A DNA stretch of 64,000 nt, from contig JBLRWO010000018.1 of the NCBI GenBank assembly GCA_047921215.1, positions 12,731-76,730 on the forward strand, given 5' to 3'. Both the position numbers and the translations under genes were made by a program. The DNA comes from RECM01 sp047921215. Lineage in GTDB: Bacteria; Bacteroidota; Rhodothermia; Balneolales; Cyclonatronaceae. Positions 7,991 through 16,419 of the stretch are shown piece by piece. The notes beneath the pieces were generated by a model. It did no database searches. It was given only the letters and a program-made list of their open reading frames with translations, and was not told where the DNA came from. Positions within the stretch are counted from its first letter, which is position 1; every line of letters begins with the position of its first letter.

Positions 7991-10900
7991 AGATCAGCGG
8001 AACGGTTACCAGCGTAAGCGCGGTGGATGCAATCGCCCCGCCCATCAGTGATATGGCCAGTCCCTGAAAGATCGGGTCAAAGAGGATGACGATGGCGCCG
8101 ATTACAACGGTACCGGCCGTAAGCAGGATCGGCATCGTTCGCACCGCCCCGGCTTCCACGACGGCATCCTGCAGGGAATTGCCCGCATTCAGGCTGATCT
8201 GGATGAAATCGATCAGCAGAACGGAGTTCCGCACCATAATACCGGCGAGTGCAATCAGGCCGATCATCGAGGTGGCCGTGAAGAATGCCCCCACCAGCCA
8301 GTGGCCCACAAGAATACCGATCAGTGACAACGGGATGGCAATCATCATGATTATGGGTACCCCGAAATCCTGGAACCACCCGACTATCAGGATGTAGATG
8401 ATGATGAGCACCACGGCAAAGGCGATGCCCAGGTCACGGAATACTTCAAAGGTGATCTGCCATTCGCCGTCCCACTTTACGGTCACGTTTTCGCTTGTGA
8501 ACGGCTGCCCGGCAAACTGCTGCACAAGGCTGTATCCGGCCGGCAGCTGAATCTGATCTATCGCATCCTTTGAATCCAGGATGGCATAGACCGGGCTTTC
8601 GATCTGTCCGGCAACTTCTGCCGTCACATACACGACCCGGCGCTGGTTTTTACGGTGGATGCTCTTTTCGAGCGTCCGCTCCTCCTGCTGGATCAGATCA
8701 CCCACGGGTACCATGGCCCCGGTGCGTGACTGTACATGCAGGCCGCCCAGCTGCCGGACCCCGGAACGATCGGATTCATCCAGCTTCATTTTTATCGGGA
8801 TCAGCGAGGCCTCATTTTCATTGTAAAGCGAGCTTACCGGATGCTGACCCAGCACCATCCCGAGCGATTGGGACACCTGGTTCGGCATCACTCCGGCCAT
8901 GGCCGCTTTCTCCCTCTGCACCCTGAAGCGGTACTCAACCTGCTCATCTTCCACCATCCAGTCGATATCCACAATGCCGGGCGTTGCGGCAAAAATATTC
9001 TTGATCTGCTGGCCGATTTCACGCTGCATCGCCAGATCGGGGCCATATACTTCCGCCACAAGGGTCGACATAACGGGCGGCCCGGGAGGCACTTCCACCA
9101 CTTTTACATTGGCATTGTACTTGTCGCCGACGCTCTGGACCAGAGGCCGGATGCGCTTGGCGATGTCGTGGCTCTGGTCGGACCGCAGACTTTTGTCCAC
9201 CAGGTTCACCTGGATGTCGGCAATGTTGGATGTCTGCCGCATGTCGTAGCTGCGCACCAATCCATTGAAGTTGATCGGGGCGTTCGTTCCGGAGTAAATC
9301 TGGTAGTCGTACACTTCAGGAATGTCAAGCAGGACCAGCCCGACTTCCTGGGCAACGGCCTCGGTCCGCTCAAGGGTTGTCCCCTCCGGCATGTCGATAA
9401 TCAGCTGGATCTCATTTTTGTTGTCGAAGGGCAGCATCTTCACTTCAACCCACCGGAAATAGAAGAGCAGCAGCGTTGCGAGCAGTATGAAGGTGGTCCC
9501 GAGCAGGAACGTCCAGCGTTTCCAGGTGCTCTCCATGAGCGGGCGCATGGTTTTGTTGTAGAGTCTGAAAATAATGGTTTCTTCCAGCTTATAGGCCCTG
9601 CCGGCTTTGCTGCCCGACTGGACCCGTGCCGCTCGCAGCAGCCGGTATCCCAGCCACGGGGTGGCGATCAGGGAGACAATCAGCGACAGGATCATCGCAA
9701 CGGTGGCGCCAATGGCTATCGGGCTCATATAGGGCCCCATCAGACCGGATACAAACGCCATCGGAATAACGGCCGCAATAACAGTTAGCGTGGCAAGGAT
9801 GGTCGGGTTGCCCACCTCGTTAATCGCGTAAATGGCCGCCTGTTTGAACGGCAGGTTCCTCATCTTGAAGTGGCGGTGCATATTTTCTGCCACGATGATG
9901 GAGTTGTCTACCACAATACCGGTTACAAACACCAGCGCAAACAGGGTGATCCGGTTGAGGGTGTAATCGTACATGAAATAGAAGAAAAGCGTAAGTGCAA
10001 AGGTGATCGGCACAGAGATAAAGACCACCAGGGCCCCACGCCAGCCCATGGCCAGAAATACGACAAACGATACGGCAAGTACGGCCACCACCAGGTGGAC
10101 GAGAAGCGTATTCACCTTTTCGGTCGCCGTTTCGCCGTAATTCCGTGTGGTTTCAACCCGGATGTCGGCTGTGATGACCGATCCGCTGAGGGTCTCAATC
10201 ATCTCATCAATCTGCGAAGCAATCATCATGGCATCGGCTCCCTGGCGCTTGGCCACCGATATGGAAACCGCAGGATAGGAGGTTCCGGCGTCAAGGTACT
10301 TTTCCTTTGCGGAAACAGGTCCGGGGATGTAGGAGACGTAGTTTGCCGGTTCACCGGGGCCGTCTGTGATCTCTGCAACATCCCTGAGCAGGACCGGGGC
10401 ACCATTACGGACATCCACAACAAGGGAGGCCACATCAGCGGCCGTTTCAAGAAAACTGCCGGTCTGCACCAGGATCTCCTGATCGTTCTGCGTAAATGAG
10501 CCGGACCGGAACTCGCTGTTTGCAGCCTGAATGGTCTGGGCCAGCCGCAGCGGATCAATCATCATCGAGGCCATCTTCTGCTTGTCGAGGATGATCTGTA
10601 TGGTACGCGACCGTCCGCCGTGGATTTTGGTATCAGCCACATCTGTAATGGATTTTATTTCATGATCCAGCTCCTGGGCCACCCGGCGGATCTGGTAGTC
10701 ATCGTCCGTGTCACTCCACAGGGTGAGGGTTACGATTGGCACATCGTTTATCGACCTGGTTTTGATAAGCGGCATGGTTACCGGTTCCGGTTTGGTATCC
10801 ATGAATTTCATCACCTCGTTGTAGAGGCGAACAAGGCTCTGTTCAACATTCTGCCCCACATAGAACCGGGCGGAAACCATCGCCATTTCCGGCATGGATG

Positions 10901-11162
10901 CGGAGTACACATATTCCACTCCCGAGATGTTGGAGAGAATTTTCTCAAGCGGTATGGATATCCTGTTTTCAACTTCCTGCGGAGATGCGCCCGGGTATCC
11001 GACAAAAATATCGGCCATTGGCACGTCGATCTGGGGTTCCTCTTCGCTCGGTGTAAGCCATACGCCGTACACGCCGATGGCCAGGAAGGCGATCATCAGC
11101 AGCACTGTGAGCTTCGAGTCGATGAACGCCTGTGCAATATTACCTGCTAATCCGGTTTTCAT
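7956..11162 (-). CDS. RND efflux transporter permease (AcrB/CzcA superfamily)
   Basis: 1068 aa, the normal length for an inner-membrane RND pump. The N-terminus has the first transmembrane helix followed by the periplasmic porter sequence GYPGASPQEVENRI; two porter domains and twelve helices are expected. The TM4 motif GIVVDNSIIVAEN keeps one proton-relay Asp (Asp419), where AcrB has DD and metal pumps differ, so substrate class is uncertain. The C-terminal repeat carries TM8-12, ending IYFMVKNRANAG. It works with the adaptor and TolC-like genes just upstream on the same strand. The 215 nt gap from the adaptor gene holds a dispersed repeat, an unusual interruption within an efflux operon. The ArsR-rhodanese neighbour suggests metal, sulfide or redox stress rather than general drug export (inference). 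Confidence 0.92.
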   Translation of the reverse strand: MKTGLAGNIAQAFIDSKLTVLLMIAFLAIGVYGVWLTPSEEEPQIDVPMADIFVGYPGASPQEVENRISIPLEKILSNISGVEYVYSASMPEMAMVSARFYVGQNVEQSLVRLYNEVMKFMDTKPEPVTMPLIKTRSINDVPIVTLTLWSDTDDDYQIRRVAQELDHEIKSITDVADTKIHGGRSRTIQIILDKQKMASMMIDPLRLAQTIQAANSEFRSGSFTQNDQEILVQTGSFLETAADVASLVVDVRNGAPVLLRDVAEITDGPGEPANYVSYIPGPVSAKEKYLDAGTSYPAVSISVAKRQGADAMMIASQIDEMIETLSGSVITADIRVETTRNYGETATEKVNTLLVHLVVAVLAVSFVVFLAMGWRGALVVFISVPITFALTLFFYFMYDYTLNRITLFALVFVTGIVVDNSIIVAENMHRHFKMRNLPFKQAAIYAINEVGNPTILATLTVIAAVIPMAFVSGLMGPYMSPIAIGATVAMILSLIVSLIATPWLGYRLLRAARVQSGSKAGRAYKLEETIIFRLYNKTMRPLMESTWKRWTFLLGTTFILLATLLLFYFRWVEVKMLPFDNKNEIQLIIDMPEGTTLERTEAVAQEVGLVLLDIPEVYDYQIYSGTNAPINFNGLVRSYDMRQTSNIADIQVNLVDKSLRSDQSHDIAKRIRPLVQSVGDKYNANVKVVEVPPGPPVMSTLVAEVYGPDLAMQREIGQQIKNIFAATPGIVDIDWMVEDEQVEYRFRVQREKAAMAGVMPNQVSQSLGMVLGQHPVSSLYNENEASLIPIKMKLDESDRSGVRQLGGLHVQSRTGAMVPVGDLIQQEERTLEKSIHRKNQRRVVYVTAEVAGQIESPVYAILDSKDAIDQIQLPAGYSLVQQFAGQPFTSENVTVKWDGEWQITFEVFRDLGIAFAVVLIIIYILIVGWFQDFGVPIIMMIAIPLSLIGILVGHWLVGAFFTATSMIGLIALAGIMVRNSVLLIDFIQISLNAGNSLQDAVVEAGAVRTMPILLTAGTVVIGAIVILFDPIFQGLAISLMGGAIASTALTLVTVPLIYFMVKNRANAG

Positions 11163-11264
11163 TAAATTCTGTTTCGATTAATATTTTCTTGAATGTCGAT
11201 GTGAGCAATTAATTTCACAATTTTGGGAGATGACGACGGTTGGGATGACAATGGTTGGGAGATG

Positions 11265-11341
11265 ACAACGACGGTGCTGTCAGAATGCTTTGAATTAGGG
11301 AACAAGTGAACATGTGAACATGTGAACTGCGAAGTGGTTTG
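11265..11341 (+). repeat. Dispersed intergenic repeat, copy A
   Basis: Carries the family core: GTGCTG, then ATGCTTTGAATTAGGGAAC, then 8-9-bp units (AACAAGTG, AACATGTG, AACATGTG) and AACTGCGAAGTGGTTTG. It lies between the adaptor and RND genes of one operon. Short GGTTGGGATGACAA-type tandem repeats flank it at 11226-11264. Confidence 0.85.
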
Positions 11342-11376
11342 ACAGGCAGTGTCAGTGTGGATGACAATGCAGGCAA

Positions 11377-12462
11377 CTATCTCACGCTGAGCGGCTGGCC
11401 CTGGCGGATGGACTGGCCGGGGGCGTATACATATTGTTCATCGGGTTTTAAACCGGTCAGCACTTCAACCTGGTCGCCTGATCGGTCGCCGAGGCGGACC
11501 CATCGCAGTATGGCACGGTTGTTGTCGGAGACGGTATAAATTCCGGTGAGCTGCCCGCGCTCAACAATGGCGTTTGCGGGGATGTAGAGACTTTCGGTCT
11601 GGTCGAGGTTCATCCGGACTTTTGCGAACATCCCCACTTTCAGCTTCGAGGCGATTTCAGGATCGATAATGACAGCTTCGATGGAGAACTGACGGCTCAT
11701 CGGGTCGGCCGCACTGCTGATTGCGGTGAGCCGCGCCGGGGCGTTTTCAATACCGGCCGAGGAGACGGATATCAGTACGGTTGAACCCTCTTCAATCTGC
11801 GAAATCCGGTTCTCTGAAACCGCAGCCGTGATTTTGACCGAGCCGGGATCCGAAACGGAAACCAGCGGATGGCCCGGTGAAGCCATATCACCTTCGGAGA
11901 CAAACTTGCGGCTTACAATTCCGTCAAACGGTGCCCGGATCACGGTGTAGGCAAGCATCTCGTTCACTTCGTTCAGCCGTGCGTTCAGGGCTTCCATGTT
12001 CGCTTTTGCGATTTCATACATCGTGGATATGTCGTCGAGCTCTTTCGATGTGGCGCTCTCGTCGGCATAGAGATTCCTGATTCGGTTAACATTTTTCTCC
12101 GTGTTTTCCAGGTTTGCACGGGCCTGAACCATGTTTGCTTCCAGCTGCGATTTCTGAGCCAGGATCTGGTCATCCTTAATCCTGACCAGCAGATCCCCTT
12201 TTCTAACACGGTCCCCGACCGTAACGGGGACATCGGTTACCGTTCCCATTACAATGGTGCTGAGGTTCGCCTGGCTGTTGCTTTCTACCTGTGCCGGAAA
12301 GACCACTTCAGCAAGTGAAGCGGAAGATGCCGCTGTTCTGAGTTCGACTTCAATTCTGTTCTGTTCAGTAACCGCCGGTTCGTCGGATCCGCATCCTGCC
12401 ATCAGAGCTGCGACAAAAAGCAGCATCACTGTTACTGAAATCGGTTTGAAGGTTTTGTTCAT
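11377..12462 (-). CDS. RND efflux periplasmic adaptor (membrane fusion) lipoprotein
   Basis: 361 aa from ATG 12462, which has an AGGAT Shine-Dalgarno and lies 14 nt after the TolC-gene stop; an in-frame start at 12504 overlaps that gene. The N-terminus is a lipoprotein signal (hydrophobic run ending LMAGC). Then come a lipoyl/barrel-sandwich half (GDRVRKGDLLVRIKDD), a coiled-coil hairpin of about 90 residues, the second lipoyl half (APFDGIVSRKFVSEGD) and beta-barrel and membrane-proximal domains. It bridges the RND pump to the TolC-like channel. Family assignment is secure; substrate is not shown by the sequence. Confidence 0.92.
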   Translation of the reverse strand: MNKTFKPISVTVMLLFVAALMAGCGSDEPAVTEQNRIEVELRTAASSASLAEVVFPAQVESNSQANLSTIVMGTVTDVPVTVGDRVRKGDLLVRIKDDQILAQKSQLEANMVQARANLENTEKNVNRIRNLYADESATSKELDDISTMYEIAKANMEALNARLNEVNEMLAYTVIRAPFDGIVSRKFVSEGDMASPGHPLVSVSDPGSVKITAAVSENRISQIEEGSTVLISVSSAGIENAPARLTAISSAADPMSRQFSIEAVIIDPEIASKLKVGMFAKVRMNLDQTESLYIPANAIVERGQLTGIYTVSDNNRAILRWVRLGDRSGDQVEVLTGLKPDEQYVYAPGQSIRQGQPLSVR

Positions 12463-12475
12463 TATCCTGATCATT

Positions 12476-13846
12476 TTAAGGTTGGTTGGTAAAATTCTGT
12501 TCAAGAAGCATCTCCAGCGCGGCGATACTCATATTGTACTGGTAGAGGGCCATCACATTTTTCAGCCGGGATTCGGCCAGCTTCGTTTCGGCTTCAAGCA
12601 GATCGGTTGTGCGCTCCATCCCCTCCCTGTATCTGTTCGACCTGATTTTTACATCCTCGGTCGACTGGCTGATAGCCTCCCGGGTCAGTTCAAGCTCTTT
12701 TTCGGCATGCTGAAGGGTGCGATAAGCGTTCCGCACGCTATTTTCCATCTCAAAAAGGTGGCTCTGCTGCATGCTTTTCGCTTTTTTAAGGTCTGCCCGC
12801 GCCTCCATGATTTTGCCTGCCTGGCTGAATCCTGAGAAGATATTCCACCTCAGGTTTGCCCCGATCATGTACGAGTTCGCACCGAAGCCGGCAAAACCGG
12901 AATCGTTGTATTCGTAGCTTCCGAACAGGTTGATTTTCGGCAAAAAGCTGAATCTGGCCGATCGGGCCATTTGTCCTGCCGCCTGTACGCGGTAATCAAC
13001 CGCCCGGGTCTGGGCATTATTTACCCTGATATTGATGAGATCTGAAGGGATGTTGACCCCCTCCGTAATCTGAAGGCTTTCGGTTGGAACCACGGCCACC
13101 GTGCCACTCAGGCCCAGCAGCAGGGCCATCTCCTGCCGCACGTTTTCAAGCTGATTTTCAGTCTGGATCTTCCGGCTTTCCATTTCCAGCTCATACACCC
13201 TCGATGCCAGGAAATCCTGCCTGCTGATCAGGCCCTCTTCAAAGAAATTCAGTGCCTGACGGCGGTGTTCCGCGGCCGTTTTCAGTGCTGATTCAAGCAC
13301 TTCGAGCTGCCGCGTATGCAGCAGTAAACTGTAGTACTGGTTGCGCACCTGGTACCGGATGTAATTTCTTGTCCCCTGAAGCTGCTCACCGGCCGAATTC
13401 AGCTGGCTTTTCACCGCCCCGCGCTGCATCATCATATCCGGATTGAACAGCGGCTGGCGCAACTCGAATTTTGCGCTGTAATTTTCATACGCATCCGGGT
13501 CATTCAGCAGGGCCGGATTGAAATCCTGCTGGGAAACAACTTCCTGTTTCAATTTGAACCCGAACACATTCAGGGGATCGGTCGTGGAAACCGCGTTGTA
13601 TTCAAACGAAAGCTGCGGCAGAAAAACCGCGTTCGTCTGCCGGTACTGTGCCCGTGTCTTTTCAATGTCGAATTGTGCCTGTTCTATGGCAAAATTCTGC
13701 TCCAGCGCGATTTCAACGGCCTCCTTAAGAGACAGGGACAGCGTGGCACCGTCTTCCGTCACTGTCTGTGCCGTTAGCCGGGCAGGTGCCAGAAACAACA
13801 CGGCAAGCAGATATACCATGGGTATAAATGAACGTTTCAATTTCAT
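12476..13846 (-). CDS. TolC-family outer-membrane efflux protein
   Basis: 456 aa with a signal peptide ending near LTAQT. Two OEP-type repeats are visible, each beginning with a helical segment (LSLKEAVEIALEQNFAIEQAQFDIEKT and a later LINIRVNNAQTRAVDYRVQAAG region), with long heptad-like stretches typical of the periplasmic tunnel. It is first of the tripartite pump genes and is followed by the adaptor after 14 nt. Product and localisation are well supported by architecture. Confidence 0.92.
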   Translation of the reverse strand: MKLKRSFIPMVYLLAVLFLAPARLTAQTVTEDGATLSLSLKEAVEIALEQNFAIEQAQFDIEKTRAQYRQTNAVFLPQLSFEYNAVSTTDPLNVFGFKLKQEVVSQQDFNPALLNDPDAYENYSAKFELRQPLFNPDMMMQRGAVKSQLNSAGEQLQGTRNYIRYQVRNQYYSLLLHTRQLEVLESALKTAAEHRRQALNFFEEGLISRQDFLASRVYELEMESRKIQTENQLENVRQEMALLLGLSGTVAVVPTESLQITEGVNIPSDLINIRVNNAQTRAVDYRVQAAGQMARSARFSFLPKINLFGSYEYNDSGFAGFGANSYMIGANLRWNIFSGFSQAGKIMEARADLKKAKSMQQSHLFEMENSVRNAYRTLQHAEKELELTREAISQSTEDVKIRSNRYREGMERTTDLLEAETKLAESRLKNVMALYQYNMSIAALEMLLEQNFTNQP

Positions 13847-13933
13847 TTCAGTCTGTAAATATTAAGTATTTGAGGGGTTTTTACTTCCTGCACTCCGCCC
13901 GGACTCCCGGTGGAATCTGCAGGTCCGGCAGGC

Positions 13934-14131
13934 CTAATTTTTGAACCCGAGATTGTATTTTTTAATGACACTCTCGGCAAAACACCAGTTTGTAAAAGCG
14001 GATTGTATCAGGTTCAGCCCTACAAACAGTGTTACCAGAAGCCAGTATGATGATCCAAAGAAGGCCAGAAGCAAACTGCCGGTAATCATGCTTCCTGCAA
14101 GTAGTCTGATGGTTCTTTTATTGCCATCCAT
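13934..14131 (-). CDS. DUF2892 (YgaP-type) small membrane protein
   Basis: 65 aa with two predicted transmembrane helices (IRLLAGSMITGSLLLAFFGS and YWLLVTLFVGLNLIQSAFT) and a cysteine in the family-typical FTNWCF segment. DUF2892 domains are often found with rhodanese domains (E. coli YgaP), and a rhodanese-bearing regulator lies two genes upstream. That supports a sulfur or redox context. The reaction is unknown. Confidence 0.85.
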   Translation of the reverse strand: MDGNKRTIRLLAGSMITGSLLLAFFGSSYWLLVTLFVGLNLIQSAFTNWCFAESVIKKYNLGFKN

Positions 14132-14182
14132 AGAATAACCGGGTTGTATGTTCTCGTTAGTAGTATGTTTTCGTTAACTGAA

Positions 14183-15346
14183 TCAGAAGTTGTTCAGGAA
14201 CCACATTTTCTCGCTCAACACCTTCTCCCAATGGCGAAGCACACCACTGTAGTTCGATTGTCCGGCATCCGGGCTGAAATCACCGCTGATTTTATCGGCC
14301 TTATCTCCCTGGTCAAGAATGTAGGATCCCTTAAACCCGAACGTTTTATCCGGGGCTTTGTCAGCGATTTTTCTCATGATGTTATGGGCAACCACTTCTG
14401 CCTGATGCCGTGCAAAAATGCCTGCCTTCGGCAGTGAATGAGTGGCATCAATTGGTATATCAATCACATCACCAATTGCATACACATTCTCAAACTTCGT
14501 CTCAAGTGTTGCAGCATCAGGCTCAACCCATCCCGACGCACCTGTCAAACCGGCTTCAGCAAGAATCTGCGGGGCAGTATGTTTCGGTGTAAAGGCAAGA
14601 AGGCCCGGATCGACCGTAACTGATGTGTCACCGTCTTTTTTCAGTATCAATTTTCCGTCTTCCTCCCTGACAAACTGGTGATTAGGATAGTACCGGATGT
14701 TTTTCACGTTCATCAGTTCGGTTACCCTGGCTATGATGTTTTTATCGGCGAACGGCATGGGTTTGTCTTCCGGAGTATAAATGCTGATTTCAACATCATC
14801 CCGCCTGTTTTCTTCTCTGAGGTAATTATCTATCAGCATGGCTGACTCATAGGGGGCCACCGGCGATTTGTACGGAAGCGATTTTACAAGAATGGTAATC
14901 CTGTTCCCCTCAAATGATTTCAGCTGGTCAAAAAACGATGTGGCACCGTCAACGGAGTAAAAATTATGGCCTGCAGACAGGCTGTTCCCGGTCTGATCCT
15001 GCTCCACACCAAGTGAAATGATCATATAGTTACCCTGGTAGACCTTCCCGCCCGAAGTAACCGTTTTTGCTGCCGGATCGATATGTTCAATTTCACCCTC
15101 AATCACTTCAATTCCGTTGTTCGCGATATCTTTCATATCCCGGGTCACATCATACGGCTTGCGTTTGCCGACCATCAGCCAGGTGAGGGAGGGTGAATAC
15201 AGGCTCTGTTTTTCCCGTTCAAACACCAGTATGTCTGCACGTACAACACCGTCTTCGTTCCCGATTTTCCGGGCAAGTTCTCTGGCCGTATATACTCCGC
15301 CAATACCTCCGCCCAGTACCAGTATCGTTGGTTTTGAGTAGTTCAT
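14183..15346 (-). CDS. SQR/FccB-like FAD-dependent NAD(P)H oxidoreductase, cysteine-less
   Basis: 387 aa. The N-terminal Rossmann motif ILVLGGGIGGVYTARELA (8-25) binds FAD, and the C-terminal ENVYAIGDVIDIPI is the second FAD-contact segment of pyridine-nucleotide-disulfide oxidoreductases. The family signature normally written PYKCPxAPYE reads PYKSPVAPYE here, so the redox cysteine is replaced by serine; I see no cysteine in the whole protein. It is therefore unlikely to oxidise sulfide by the usual cysteine mechanism, and may be an NDH-2-like or persulfide-independent quinone reductase. It lies 41 nt after the ArsR-rhodanese gene and is probably under its control. Confidence 0.85.
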   Translation of the reverse strand: MNYSKPTILVLGGGIGGVYTARELARKIGNEDGVVRADILVFEREKQSLYSPSLTWLMVGKRKPYDVTRDMKDIANNGIEVIEGEIEHIDPAAKTVTSGGKVYQGNYMIISLGVEQDQTGNSLSAGHNFYSVDGATSFFDQLKSFEGNRITILVKSLPYKSPVAPYESAMLIDNYLREENRRDDVEISIYTPEDKPMPFADKNIIARVTELMNVKNIRYYPNHQFVREEDGKLILKKDGDTSVTVDPGLLAFTPKHTAPQILAEAGLTGASGWVEPDAATLETKFENVYAIGDVIDIPIDATHSLPKAGIFARHQAEVVAHNIMRKIADKAPDKTFGFKGSYILDQGDKADKISGDFSPDAGQSNYSGVLRHWEKVLSEKMWFLNNF

Positions 15347-15387
15347 TTTTTTGGGATTTAGTGATTAAGTAATTATTTAAAAATGTT

Positions 15388-16071
15388 TTAAACTTTTTCG
15401 GTATTCAACCTGTCGGCGTATCCCTTATCCAGTCTCGATGCAGTGAATCCGTGTTTTTTCAGCAGTTCCACCGTCTCGTCGGCCATCAGGCAGAGCGGTC
15501 CGCGGCAGTAAGCCACAATCTCCTTGTCTTTTGGCAGTTCATCCATCCGGGTCTTCATATCTTTTCCGGGATAAGAGAGGGCATTCTTAATGTGGCCGTT
15601 TTTATACTCCTCTTCGGGGCGCACATCCAGAAGAATCACCTCATCCCGTTTCATTTTGTCGATCAGCTGATCGGTTGATACAGCCTCCAGCGTGCCTTTT
15701 TTCTTCCGGTAGTCGCTGAGAAGGGTGTTGATTTCATTGTTAAGAGAGAACCCGAGCCTGCGCAGTGCGCACCATGTCTGAAAAACCTCATCATTCGACA
15801 GTTTGTAGTAGATGTATTTGCCCTGCCGTTCGGTTTCTGCAAGACCGGCATTTTTCAAAACCTGCAGATGCTGTGAGGCGCTGGCAATACTCAGGGTGGT
15901 ATTGGCCGCGATGTATTCAACGGGTGCCGGTCCCTGGGCGATCAGATCCAGTATCTCGAGCCGGTGCGGGTTGCCCAGCGCTTTGGTTACCGAAGCCATC
16001 TCATTATACAGGGATGTTTTAAAGTCTCGTGTTTTCACGGTGTCGGTTGGTGTTATGCCGATTTCATTCAA
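15388..16071 (-). CDS. ArsR-family regulator fused to a rhodanese domain
   Basis: 227 aa. Residues about 25-105 are a winged helix-turn-helix (ALGNPHRLEILDLI, SIASASQHLQVLKNAGL, GKYIYYKL) of the ArsR/SmtB family; about 130-225 is a rhodanese domain with intact active-site loop CRGPLC (Cys189). Such fusions sense reactive sulfur or oxidants through the rhodanese cysteine, in known family members. The open frame begins at TTG 16071, inside an operator palindrome; GTG 16038 or ATG 15999 are plausible true starts because homologues begin close to the RDFKTSLY segment. Two ATTCAA-N8-TTGAAT palindromes upstream suggest autoregulation of this and the following genes. Confidence 0.88.
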   Translation of the reverse strand: MNEIGITPTDTVKTRDFKTSLYNEMASVTKALGNPHRLEILDLIAQGPAPVEYIAANTTLSIASASQHLQVLKNAGLAETERQGKYIYYKLSNDEVFQTWCALRRLGFSLNNEINTLLSDYRKKKGTLEAVSTDQLIDKMKRDEVILLDVRPEEEYKNGHIKNALSYPGKDMKTRMDELPKDKEIVAYCRGPLCLMADETVELLKKHGFTASRLDKGYADRLNTEKV

Positions 16072-16086
16072 TGTTAATGTTGAATG
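16065..16086. promoter_or_regulatory. ArsR-type operator palindrome 1
   Basis: CATTCAA-N8-TTGAATG, a perfect inverted repeat with 7-bp arms at 16065-16071 and 16080-16086. It overlaps the first possible start codon of the ArsR-rhodanese gene, which argues that translation starts downstream. Confidence 0.7.
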
Positions 16087-16110
16087 TAAAGGTACGATGA
16101 TTTTTTATTT

Positions 16111-16130
16111 ATTCAATATTTTTATTGAAT
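16111..16130. promoter_or_regulatory. ArsR-type operator palindrome 2
   Basis: ATTCAA-N8-TTGAAT, identical in arms and spacing to palindrome 1, centred 45 bp (about four helical turns) further upstream; the inner bases extend the arms to a perfect 8-bp repeat. A further TTGAAT half-site lies near 16157. Likely the autoregulatory binding sites of the ArsR-rhodanese protein. Confidence 0.7.
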
Positions 16131-16419
16131 GATTTTAGTACATTCCTGCAAACTATTGAATATTTTGCAATTACAATATCCCCCGAGTTAAAATTTTTGA
16201 CCTGATTTACGGTAACCGGGCAGAGGAGACGGCACTTCTTTATATTCCCTTATATTGATCCGGCCCTGGTAATGCCTTATTAAGCCTGAATAATTTTAAG
16301 CCTGATTAACAGGGACCGGTTAAACATGGATCTGAAATCAACCCGCAAACCGGAACGCAGGAGCCTGCAGCGTCTCTGAATTGCTGCACGTGTGCGACGG
16401 CATATTATCTGTCACCATT

